Shown: in pieces, positions 1 through 5,672 of the stretch
How positions within the stretch are numbered: the stretch's first letter is position 1
Layout of the letters: every line of letters starts with the position of its first letter
From: JBAYNW01 sp041678605
Lineage (GTDB): Bacteria > Cyanobacteriota > Vampirovibrionia > Gastranaerophilales > Gastranaerophilaceae
DNA: 11,493 bases
Direction of reading: 5' to 3'
NCBI GenBank assembly: GCA_041678605.1
Contig: JBAYNW010000042.1
Span: forward strand, 1-11,493
Position numbers and translations under genes: made by a program
Notes under the pieces: generated by a model
Databases searched by the model: none
The model's input: only the letters and a program-made list of their open reading frames with translations
Told to the model about the DNA's origin: nothing

Positions 1-69
1 CACTGTTTTCTAAGCTCGTTCCTCGCAAAGAAAACAAGAGGCAGGGTCGCAAAGTCGCTCGCTGATGCG

Positions 70-90
70 ATGCTGAAACAAGTTCAGCAT
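70..90. repeat. Dispersed palindromic repeat, hairpin core
   Basis: An 8-bp perfect stem (ATGCTGAA / TTCAGCAT) closes a 5-base loop. Read on the minus strand the element starts CGTCATGCTGAAC (from position 94), a signature I associate with intergenic repeats scattered through many bacterial genomes. The octamer TCGCAAAG also occurs twice just to the left (22-29 and 47-54). It lies outside any gene, beyond the terminator at 131-165. Assignment as a dispersed repeat is from recognition and cannot be proved from a single copy. Confidence 0.5.
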
Positions 91-130
91 GACGTGAGTC
101 GTTTTTTGGAATAATTCCGCATCATCACAC

Positions 131-165
131 AAAAAGACCCTTGCCAGTTGGTAAGAGTCTTTTTT
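131..165 (-). terminator. Intrinsic terminator of the His-rich operon
   Basis: A near-perfect stem of about 15 bp runs from an A5 tract at 131-135 to a T5 tract at 161-165, with one mismatch, one G-T wobble and a 4-base loop near 147-150. It starts 15 bases beyond the stop codon of the minus-strand gene ending at 180. The A and T runs at both edges would let it work in either direction. Confidence 0.8.
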
Positions 166-179
166 ATTAATATAAATAA

Positions 180-557
180 TTAGCCGAATAGTCCTTTAAA
201 AATTCCGATTGGGTCGAGCAATTTTTGTACGACGTTGCCAAAATTATTGCCCTGTTCTTGTTCCTGATACCCACGCATATCGTTTCCGTAAGGGTTCATT
301 CCATAGCCTTCACGGTATTCGTTACGGCCGCGATCCCATCCATGATGACGGTGGTTGTGGTGGTGCCGTCCTATTTCGCCGCGGTGTTCACGTGCTCTGT
401 TAAAAATGCTTTCGTTACGTGTGTTGTAATTATTGGTGGTGTAATAATTGTTAACGGTACTTTGTCCGCCGCCCGGTGCGGTGGGGCCGTTAGCATTTTT
501 TCCTTGGCCGGCTGCTACGATGGAAGCTCCTGGTCTTGTGGTTTTGTCTACTGTCAT
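180..557 (-). CDS. Small His/Asn/Gly-rich protein, paralogue A (unknown function)
   Basis: I do not recognise a named family. The 125-residue product has no signal peptide or membrane helix. Order of regions: a polar Gly/Ala/Pro N-terminus, an Asn/Tyr/Thr tract (VNNYYTTNNYNT, about residues 35-46), the motif HRGEIGRHHHNHRHH (about 58-72), an Arg/Gly/Tyr/Gln-rich stretch, and a hydrophobic tail IGIFKGLFG. The His cluster could bind metal and the tail could be an amphipathic or docking peptide; both are inference. AAGGAG lies about 8 bases before the ATG, which supports the start. It follows paralogue B by 54 bases with no terminator between, so an operon is likely. HRGEI-His and the terminal GLFG recur in paralogue B, indicating an ancient duplication. 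Compositional bias makes homology searches unreliable. Confidence 0.72.
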   Translation of the reverse strand: MTVDKTTRPGASIVAAGQGKNANGPTAPGGGQSTVNNYYTTNNYNTRNESIFNRAREHRGEIGRHHHNHRHHGWDRGRNEYREGYGMNPYGNDMRGYQEQEQGNNFGNVVQKLLDPIGIFKGLFG

Positions 558-611
558 TTCTCTTTCTCCTTTTTATATCTTGTGTAAAATCTCTTTTATC
601 TTTTTATTAAT

Positions 612-1022
612 TTAGCCGAATAATCCGCCGGTTAGTATCTTAACTACAGTGTTGCCTCCGGAGCCGACTAATCCGCCGGTTAATATTTTAACTGCGATAT
701 TGCCTGAGCTTTTCCTTTTGCCGCCGAAGGTTGTTGTTGTATTTGAGGTGGTGTAATCTCCGTCGTTTTCATTTGAATACATGTCATAATCACTGTCCTG
801 TAATTCATAATCGCAATCGTCATATCCAAATTTGTGGTGGTGATTATGTTTGTTTACTATCTCACCGCGATGGGAGTTGTCAATCATTTCGTGATGATGT
901 ACTCGATAATCATTATCCGTGTTAACAGGAGTGTTAGTATTTGTGTTATCAGTGTTGCTATCACGTCTTCCATAATATATTCCTGTACTTCCCACAGGTG
1001 TTACTGAAGAATTTCTTGACAT
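612..1022 (-). CDS. Small His/Asn/Asp-rich protein, paralogue B (unknown function)
   Basis: Unrecognised family, 136 residues from the ATG at 1022, chosen because AAGGA sits about 8 bases upstream. An in-frame ATG at 1100 has no ribosome site and falls in a hairpin region. The N-terminal half is Asn/Asp/Thr-rich. Then come SHRGEIVNKHNHHH, the counterpart of the paralogue A motif, a Tyr/Asp/Asn acidic stretch, a Thr run, and a C-terminus with two copies of an 11-residue unit (VKILTGGLVG / VKILTGGLFG) encoded by a 48-base direct repeat. There is no signal sequence. The shared HRGEI plus His cluster and the terminal GLFG define the pair. It is first gene of the probable two-gene operon, with AT-rich palindromic DNA upstream that probably holds the promoter. 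Function unknown; metal binding by the His cluster is only a guess. Confidence 0.72.
   Translation of the reverse strand: MSRNSSVTPVGSTGIYYGRRDSNTDNTNTNTPVNTDNDYRVHHHEMIDNSHRGEIVNKHNHHHKFGYDDCDYELQDSDYDMYSNENDGDYTTSNTTTTFGGKRKSSGNIAVKILTGGLVGSGGNTVVKILTGGLFG
622..705 (-). repeat. Tandem 48-base coding repeat in paralogue B
   Basis: Two related copies start at 622 and 670, exactly 48 bases (16 codons) apart, so the duplication preserves frame. Each begins AATCCGCCGGTTA on the plus strand and encodes the VKILTGGL unit. Most differences look synonymous or conservative, suggesting that the peptide is under selection. Confidence 0.8.
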
Positions 1023-1045
1023 TTCTTTGTTCCTTTTTTCTCTTA

Positions 1046-1072
1046 TATACTTATTAAGTATAAAGTATATAC
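1046..1072 (-). promoter_or_regulatory. Palindromic promoter/operator region of the His-rich operon
   Basis: A perfect 17-base palindrome (TATACTTA-T-TAAGTATA, 1046-1062) is followed by the palindrome GTATATAC at 1065-1072. GTATATAC recurs at 1177-1184, next to the nagZ stop codon. On the minus strand a TATACT hexamer suited to a -10 box lies about 30-35 bases before the ATG of paralogue B. No good -35 is visible. The symmetry suggests a dimeric regulator site overlapping the promoter, but AT-rich palindromes can arise by chance. Confidence 0.35.
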
Positions 1073-1087
1073 AAAATTGCCTAAAAG

Positions 1088-1122
1088 CATGCCGGGGCAT
1101 GGATTTGAGGGGGCTAAAGCCC
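1088..1122. other. Two GC-rich hairpins downstream of nagZ
   Basis: CATGCC-GG-GGCATG (1088-1101) and GGGCT-AA-AGCCC (1111-1122) are both perfect short palindromes in otherwise AT-rich DNA. They lie beyond the nagZ stop and before the next promoter. Neither is followed by a T tract, so they are not convincing intrinsic terminators. They may be a repeat remnant or a structured mRNA end. Confidence 0.4.
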
Positions 1123-1184
1123 AGTCAAATAAAAGCAATTAGGATTGTTAAGTTTTGTTAAATTTATTATAAAAAGGTATATAC

Positions 1185-2171
1185 TTACCTCAAAAAACTC
1201 ACTTTGAATTTACTTATTTTTTCAAAAGAAGCCTCAATATTATTGCGTAACTCTTCATCAATTTGGGCTAGTTTAGCCAAATTTTCTATAATTTCAACAG
1301 TTTCATCATAGGAATTGCGGTACAAGAGGATATTTACACCGGCATTGATAGCCTGAACAGGCGGGGAGTTTTCTGTTTTGGCTACTCCGCCCATAACCAT
1401 ATCATCAGTGATAATAAGCCCCTTATAATTTAAATTTTCCCTTAAATACCCCACTGCATTTTTACTTAAAGATGACGGAATTTCTTCTTTATCAAACGCA
1501 GTGCAGTGCAAATGTGCAACCATAACCATTGGAGCATGGACCTCTTTAAACGGCCTAATGTGCGTTTTTTCCATCTCGGCAAGGCTTAAATCAATCTTTG
1601 GCAGCGAAAGATGGCTGTCAACATTCGCATTCCCGTGGCCGGGGAAATGCTTCACGCAAGGGATTATCCCGTTTTGAAGATAAGTTTCGACGACAATTTT
1701 GCCTAATTTTATAACCTCATCAGGATTATCTGAAAACGCACGCTCGCCTATTATGGGGTTGTCAGGGTTTGTGTTGACATCCAGAACAGGTGCAAAGTTT
1801 AGGTTTATTCCGAAAGTTTTTAAATCGTGCGAAATTTGCTCTGTTTGCTTTTTTAAAAATTCACCTTTACCACCGTCTTTTTGAGCGGCAAATTTCGCAA
1901 TCAAATATTTTTTGCCGCCGAAAATATTCTCTGTTCTTTCGACCCTTCCGCCTTCCTGATCTATTGATAAAAACGGCGGAATTTTTGCTTCTTGCTTAAT
2001 ATCTTTTATAAGGTTCTTAAATTGTTCCGTTTTTTCTATATTTTGAGTGAAGAATATCACCCCGCCGAGGCCGTTTTGCAGAGCCTTAATGAGGTTCGGA
2101 TTTTTATTCAGGTCAGGACCTTCCATTCCGAGGACAAACATCTGGTATATTTTATTTTTAAGACTATTCAT
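1185..2171 (-). CDS. nagZ: Beta-N-acetylhexosaminidase, NagZ-like (GH3)
   Basis: NagZ removes non-reducing N-acetylglucosamine from GlcNAc-anhydroMurNAc peptides during cell-wall recycling in the cytoplasm. The 328-residue product is close to the usual single-domain length and has no signal peptide or lipobox. Visible GH3 signatures are DQEGGRV (71-77), FAPVLDV (about 126-132), KHFPGHGNANVDSH (174-187) whose D185 and H187 form the Asp-His acid/base dyad of this family, and ITDDM (254-258) with D256 as expected nucleophile. These residues appear intact. It ends 162 bases before the His-rich operon and starts 33 bases after the zinc-ribbon gene. No Shine-Dalgarno precedes the ATG; instead TATAAT ends 7 bases before it, so transcription may begin at the start codon. 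Substrate choice within GH3 (muropeptide or other GlcNAc glycoside) is inferred from length and motifs. Confidence 0.93.
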   Translation of the reverse strand: MNSLKNKIYQMFVLGMEGPDLNKNPNLIKALQNGLGGVIFFTQNIEKTEQFKNLIKDIKQEAKIPPFLSIDQEGGRVERTENIFGGKKYLIAKFAAQKDGGKGEFLKKQTEQISHDLKTFGINLNFAPVLDVNTNPDNPIIGERAFSDNPDEVIKLGKIVVETYLQNGIIPCVKHFPGHGNANVDSHLSLPKIDLSLAEMEKTHIRPFKEVHAPMVMVAHLHCTAFDKEEIPSSLSKNAVGYLRENLNYKGLIITDDMVMGGVAKTENSPPVQAINAGVNILLYRNSYDETVEIIENLAKLAQIDEELRNNIEASFEKISKFKVSFLR

Positions 2172-2178
2172 AGTAAAA

Positions 2179-2208
2179 ATTATACATTTAATAAGGTTGT
2201 AAAATCAA
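2179..2208 (-). promoter_or_regulatory. Promoter for a possibly leaderless nagZ mRNA
   Basis: On the minus strand TTGATT (2203-2208) and a consensus TATAAT (2179-2184) are separated by 18 bases. Only 7 bases separate TATAAT from the ATG at 2171, so a normal sigma-70-type start would fall at or next to the A of the start codon. The -35 overlaps the stop codon of the zinc-ribbon gene. The missing ribosome site at nagZ fits a leaderless transcript. Confidence 0.55.
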
Positions 2209-2564
2209 TAGCTTGCAATCAACTTCATCGGCAAAAAGGCATTTTCTTCAATCCACGTCTGAATGAAGCTTTGCCTTTTATTTTGAATAACCTGCTTTAA
2301 TATAACTGCATAATTTATATTGACGATATCAATTCTATCAAGCTCCTCAACCGCAAAAGAACTTCCGCCGCAATTTCTGCAAAATTTTGTATCCGCCGAA
2401 ATTTTCCCGTTTCGAAAAGTGGCTTTTTGCTTAACTCCGCAGCATGCACAGCGGGTTATATACCAATGATTTTCAACATATTCGCCGCAATCGGGGCAGT
2501 ATCCCGAAACCATATTCGGAATAATTTTTTCATGATTGCAAGACGTTTTTCTAAAATTAAACAT
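2205..2564 (-). CDS. Zinc-ribbon protein of unknown function
   Basis: A 119-residue soluble protein. The ATG at 2564 was chosen because GGAG lies 5 bases upstream; a TTG at 2591 is in frame but sits inside a hairpin. Cysteines fall in pairs: C9 with H11, C23-x2-C26 (CPDC), C39-x-C41-C42 (CACC), and C62-x2-C65 (CRNC). CPDC with the CACC group makes one zinc knuckle pair, and CRNCG may pair with the N-terminal Cys/His or with another protein. The last 50 residues are mixed helical with no recognised motif. Its neighbours are glnA upstream, separated by a terminator, and nagZ downstream, which has its own promoter, so it may be monocistronic or read into nagZ. Two zinc-binding sites are well supported; nucleic-acid or protein binding would be a guess. 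Confidence 0.75.
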   Translation of the reverse strand: MFNFRKTSCNHEKIIPNMVSGYCPDCGEYVENHWYITRCACCGVKQKATFRNGKISADTKFCRNCGGSSFAVEELDRIDIVNINYAVILKQVIQNKRQSFIQTWIEENAFLPMKLIASY

Positions 2565-2575
2565 AGAAACTCCAG

Positions 2576-2632
2576 TGAGACTAATGCACAAGTAAGAAAA
2601 AACAAATTTTCTACACTTGTGCAGTGGTCTCA
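2576..2632 (-). promoter_or_regulatory. Long imperfect hairpin next to the zinc-ribbon gene ribosome site
   Basis: Arms 2576-2593 and 2615-2632 form an 18-bp stem with one mismatch (2584/2624) and one G-T wobble. Inside the loop AGAAAA (2595-2600) pairs with TTTTCT (2607-2612), giving a nearly continuous 57-base hairpin. On the minus strand the stem ends 2 bases before the GGAG ribosome site of the 2564 gene. If transcribed, the fold could limit translation; alternatively it is a small palindromic repeat. Confidence 0.65.
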
Positions 2633-2638
2633 GTACTT

Positions 2639-2655
2639 GTTATTAATTTAATAAC
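2639..2655. promoter_or_regulatory. 17-base perfect AT palindrome, possible operator
   Basis: GTTATTAA and TTAATAAC flank a single central base. It lies between the glnA terminator (2660-2694) and the 57-base hairpin, where a promoter of the zinc-ribbon gene would be expected. It may be an operator or a third hairpin. No hexamers of good quality were found around it. Confidence 0.35.
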
Positions 2656-2659
2656 AAAG

Positions 2660-2694
2660 AAAAAGAAGTCAACAATTTATGTTAACTTCTTTTT
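2660..2694 (-). terminator. Intrinsic terminator of glnA
   Basis: Fifteen-base arms (2660-2674 and 2680-2694) pair with a single mismatch around a 5-base loop, with an A5/T5 edge at each end. It starts 20 bases after the glnA stop on the minus strand. On that strand the T5 run is built into the stem, followed by CTTTG. Confidence 0.85.
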
Positions 2695-2713
2695 CCTTTT
2701 TACTTTTCACTTT

Positions 2714-4075
2714 TTAATATCTTTCAAGATACCTGTTAATTTCCCATCCTGAAACATAAGTTCTAAAGGAATCCCATTCTTTTTTCTTGGCACTCATAAA
2801 TTCAGAGAAGATATGGTCACCCAGAGCCGCTCTTGCGACAAGGGATTTATCCAATTGTTCGATTGATTCGGCCAGACTGCCCGGCAGTGAATCAATTCTC
2901 TGTTTTTTGCGTTCTTTTGATGTCAGGTGGTAAATATTGCTTTCGACAGGAGCCGGCGGGTCGATTTTGTTCCTAATCCCGTCCAGACAAGACTCGAGAA
3001 TTGCCGCAAACGCCAAATATGGGTTACAGCTCGGGTCAGGAGAACGAAGCTCGACTCTTGTTGCATTTCCGCGTTTTGCGGGGACTCTCAGCAAGGCACT
3101 TCTGTTAGCCAGTGACCATGCCAGATAAACCGGTGCTTCATAGCCCGGAACTAATCGCTTATAGCTGTTTACGGTCGGGTTTGTAATCGCTGTAATACTT
3201 TTTATATGTTTCAAAAGCCCGCCGATTGAGAAAAGGGCATTATCAGAAAGCTGATATTCTTTCTTTTCATCCAAGAAAGCGTTTTTGCCGTCTTTAAAAA
3301 GGGATATATTACAGTGCATGCCTGAACCGTTTATACCAAAAATAGGTTTAGGCATAAATGTTGCATGAAGCCCGTGTTGAGCGGCAATAGCTTTTACCGC
3401 TATCCTGAATGTAATCACGTTGTCGGCCGTTGTTAAAATGTCGGCATATTTGAAGTCAATCTCGTGCTGCCCGTCTGCTACTTCATGATGGGATGCCTCA
3501 ATATCAAATCCTATTTTCTTAAGTGCTTCAACAATATCGGCACGAACATTTTCACCCGAATCGTCAGGTCCTACGTCGTAATAACCCGCTTTGTCCTGAG
3601 CTTCGGTTGTGATTTTGCCGTCTTTTTTCTTGAATAAGAAAAATTCGGCTTCAGGCCCTAAATTCATTGAAAATCCAAGCTTTTCAGCTTCTTTCATAAC
3701 CCTTTTTAAGTTACATCTCGGACAGCCTTCGAACGGAGTTCCGTCGGGGTTGTGTATGTCGCAGATAAGTCTGGCACTCTTTGCGTTTTCATTCGTTGAC
3801 CATGGCAAAATTTGGAAAGAGTCTTTGTCCGGATAAAAATACATATCAGACGTCTCAATGCTTCTAAATCCTTTGATGGAAGACCCGTCAAGCATAATTT
3901 CGTTAGCCAGTGCCTTGTCAATGTGTTCTGACGGAATCGCCATGTTCTTAGCCTGTCCGTTGATATCAACGAACTGCAGCTGTATCAGTTTCACATTATT
4001 TTCTTTAATAAGTTTTTTGATATCCTCATCTGTGTAAGATTTGCCATCCAGCGGCATGTGTTTAAATTCACTCAT
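2714..4075 (-). CDS. glnA: Glutamine synthetase type I (GSI-alpha)
   Basis: GlnA condenses ammonium and glutamate to glutamine with ATP and is the entry point of nitrogen assimilation; GSI enzymes are cytoplasmic dodecamers. The 453-residue protein is full length: an N-terminal beta-grasp domain (about 15-105) with DGSS (63-66), then the catalytic domain with GPEAEFFLF, EVADGQHEIDF, PKPIFGINGSGMHCN, NPTVNSYKRLVPGYEAP, ANRSALLRVP and RVELRSPDPS, which carry metal-, ATP- and glutamate-binding residues. It lacks the GSI-beta insertion and the adenylylation Tyr, so it resembles the Bacillus type, where control is by feedback and protein partners. At the place of the Bacillus feedback residue Arg62 it has R71-S72, so Arg is shifted by one. 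CPRC replaces the DPRN of Bacillus. The start has AGAGGA upstream, a TATAAT lies 29 bases before the ATG, and a terminator follows. It is a single-gene unit. Confidence 0.97.
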   Translation of the reverse strand: MSEFKHMPLDGKSYTDEDIKKLIKENNVKLIQLQFVDINGQAKNMAIPSEHIDKALANEIMLDGSSIKGFRSIETSDMYFYPDKDSFQILPWSTNENAKSARLICDIHNPDGTPFEGCPRCNLKRVMKEAEKLGFSMNLGPEAEFFLFKKKDGKITTEAQDKAGYYDVGPDDSGENVRADIVEALKKIGFDIEASHHEVADGQHEIDFKYADILTTADNVITFRIAVKAIAAQHGLHATFMPKPIFGINGSGMHCNISLFKDGKNAFLDEKKEYQLSDNALFSIGGLLKHIKSITAITNPTVNSYKRLVPGYEAPVYLAWSLANRSALLRVPAKRGNATRVELRSPDPSCNPYLAFAAILESCLDGIRNKIDPPAPVESNIYHLTSKERKKQRIDSLPGSLAESIEQLDKSLVARAALGDHIFSEFMSAKKKEWDSFRTYVSGWEINRYLERY

Positions 4076-4427
4076 AAATTTTCCTCTTTCTGCTTCCTGA
4101 ATAAATTATAATCAACTATAACATTAGAATACGTTTTGGAAAAAAGGTCAAGTCTTTTTGAATTAAGATTATATAAACTTAATTTTAAGAAAAATCCGAA
4201 AAGTTAGTTTTTTGAACTGTTTTTGGACTACAAAATCGTTTTTTGACCAAAAAATAAATCAATTTAATTTAAAAACGCTTCTTTGAGATGATTTTTTCGC
4301 ATTTTTCTCAGAATTTCAAAAAAATAAAAACTCCTTCAATTGTAACGAAATATTTAAATTAAATCCAAATCTAGCAAATTTTATTTTTAGGATTTTTAGT
4401 ATATTCGATACACAAAGAGGCACCAAA
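4076..4427. promoter_or_regulatory. Divergent AT-rich intergenic region, glnA / 4428 gene
   Basis: This gene-free stretch holds the promoters of two divergent genes. For glnA (minus strand) a consensus TATAAT is at 4105-4110, 29 bases before the ATG, with a poor -35 (CGTATT at 17 bases spacing). For the plus-strand gene TATATT at 4400-4405 lies 22 bases before its ATG, again with a weak -35; TTGACC near 4243 could mark a more distant start. Three similar blocks (GTTTTTTGAAC at 4207, GTTTTTGGAC at 4219, GTTTTTTGAC at 4238) lie in the middle. I see no RNA gene or riboswitch and no credible small ORF. Confidence 0.45.
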
Positions 4428-4973
4428 ATGAATGTAATTACTTTTAACCAAAATTCAAATAACTGCGTAAATTTTGGAGGAGACTTTTCAACAAGAATAG
4501 CCCTCCGAGGAAAGTCATGTTTTAAGCATTTTGACAATATCCTCCATAAATCTGCTCAAAAAACCAAACTTATGGCCTATTATTACAAAAATTCAAGAGA
4601 AATAGCGGCAACTTACGGAATTAAAGATGCACTGGGAATTGACGCTTACAGGCATACGTGGACCAGTGCAGATATATCCTATAGTAAGGGACATTTAGTT
4701 TCAAAAATACTTGGCTGTCTAAATGATTACCTTAATTTCTTGTGTAAAATAGAACTGGCCAATATGGACTTATGGAACAATAGAGAGGGCAGGAAAATAG
4801 CCCGAGAAGCAAAAATAAAAAGACTCAAGAGGGAAGAATTGCCGGATTTGGTTAAAAACGCATTTGACTCAGGTTCTTTAATAATAGACCCTTACAAGGA
4901 TAATAGGGAGTATAAAAGCATATTTTTTAATTTATTCAAATTGTTAAATAATAAAATAAATCTTGCAAATTGA
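4428..4973 (+). CDS. DUF6973-like protein with DAYRH / MDLxNN signature
   Basis: A 181-residue protein with no signal peptide or membrane segment. The central region carries IDAYRHTWTSAD (71-82) and, 37 residues on, NMDLWNNREGRKIA (112-125). This follows a pattern I know from DUF6973-like domains (D-A-[FY]-R-H-x2-W ... M-D-L-x-N-N-x2-G-R-x-I), found as stand-alone proteins and as C-terminal domains of secreted or toxin-like proteins. The usual His-Glu between the two motifs is only partly present (KIEL). The N-terminus is a short polar leader ending VNFGG (14-18), similar in style to N-terminal tags seen in gut Melainabacteria proteins; that link is recollection, not proof. The ribosome site is AGAGG, 7 bases before the ATG. 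The membrane-protein gene follows after 52 bases on the same strand and may be cotranscribed. Activity unknown; no immunity gene is obvious. Confidence 0.68.
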   Translation: MNVITFNQNSNNCVNFGGDFSTRIALRGKSCFKHFDNILHKSAQKTKLMAYYYKNSREIAATYGIKDALGIDAYRHTWTSADISYSKGHLVSKILGCLNDYLNFLCKIELANMDLWNNREGRKIAREAKIKRLKREELPDLVKNAFDSGSLIIDPYKDNREYKSIFFNLFKLLNNKINLAN

Positions 4974-5025
4974 AGCTTGGTGGTGATACACTATTACAAA
5001 AGCGGAGAGAGAATTAAGGAAGATT

Positions 5026-5664
5026 ATGTACAAAACAGTTTTTCATGAGTTAAAAGAGCATGCACCATTCACTTTTTTAGGTGCATTATCGGGGATTTTA
5101 ATATTTATCTTTTTAAGAAACATCCCGAGCGGCATGACTTTCAAGCTTTTTTACACATTTCATCCTTTGCATGTTTTATTAAGTGCGTTTGTCACTACAT
5201 CAATGTACAAATTACATAAGAAAAATCCGAACATGATTAAGGTTTTTCTTGTCGGATTTATAGGCTCGGTTGGAGTTGCAACCCTGAGCGACTCAATTCT
5301 TCCCTTTATAGGCGAAACTATACTTCATTTACCGCATCGGGAACTGCATTTGGGATTTATAGAAAAATGGTATATAATTAATCCTATTGCTATTTTGGGG
5401 ATTTTGTTGGCGAGTGCAAAACCTTCTACCAAGTTCCCTCATTCGGGACATATTCTGGTAAGCACGTGGGCATCACTGTTTCACATTATGATGTCGCTTT
5501 CGGGCATGATAATAAGTATTCCTTTGTATTTCGCAATAGTGTTCTTGCTGTTTCTTTCGGTATGGCTGCCATGCTGCTTCAGCGATATTGTTTTTCCGCT
5601 GCTGTTTGTCAAAGGCCACGATACAGATTGCCCATGCCACAATTGCGAACATACGCACGATTAA
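5026..5664 (+). CDS. Multi-pass membrane protein with His pairs and Cys/His tail
   Basis: A 212-residue integral membrane protein, probably five or six helices (about 14-31, 41-60, 72-95, 117-132, 141-160, 163-186). Paired histidines sit at helix ends: FHPLH (45-49), HLPHRELH (101-108) and FPHSGH (137-142), plus H153. The motifs IEKWYIINP, STWASLFHI and LPCCFSDIVFPLLF look like strongly constrained family signatures. The last 15 residues, DTDCPCHNCEHTHD, hold three Cys and three His outside the membrane and look metal-binding. I recognise the style of an uncharacterised conserved family but cannot name it. A divalent-metal handling role is an inference from the His/Cys placement. AAGGA lies 6-7 bases before the ATG. 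It ends 8 bases from the convergent PocR gene with no clear terminator between. Confidence 0.75.
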   Translation: MYKTVFHELKEHAPFTFLGALSGILIFIFLRNIPSGMTFKLFYTFHPLHVLLSAFVTTSMYKLHKKNPNMIKVFLVGFIGSVGVATLSDSILPFIGETILHLPHRELHLGFIEKWYIINPIAILGILLASAKPSTKFPHSGHILVSTWASLFHIMMSLSGMIISIPLYFAIVFLLFLSVWLPCCFSDIVFPLLFVKGHDTDCPCHNCEHTHD

Positions 5665-5672
5665 GCCCAAAA

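Noticed and set aside
1..35. GTTTTC ... GAAAAC inverted repeat at the left edge as a CRISPR-like unit
   Set aside because: A single 6-bp pair with no second repeat unit or spacer; no array is visible in the window.
225..587. A 120-codon plus-strand frame across the His-rich gene
   Set aside because: It is antisense to the minus-strand gene, which has a ribosome site, a shared motif with its paralogue and a terminator. The hydrophobic character is just the complement of His/Asn codons.
1023..1100. Longer start of paralogue B at 1100
   Set aside because: No ribosome site; the extension would cross the palindromic promoter region and a GC-rich hairpin, while the ATG at 1022 has AAGGA at proper spacing.
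4105..4145. A cyanobacterial-type NtcA site (GTA-N8-TAC) upstream of glnA
   Set aside because: The nearest match has TTA in place of TAC and is not at the expected distance from the -10 box.
4316..4537. Minus-strand 73-codon frame upstream of glnA
   Set aside because: It overlaps the plus-strand gene start at 4428, has a Lys/Phe/Ile bias of AT-rich noise and no ribosome site or family motif.
5665..5672. A bidirectional terminator between the convergent genes
   Set aside because: Only 8 bases separate the stops, and the AGCC/GGCT pairing around them is too short and too far apart to be convincing.
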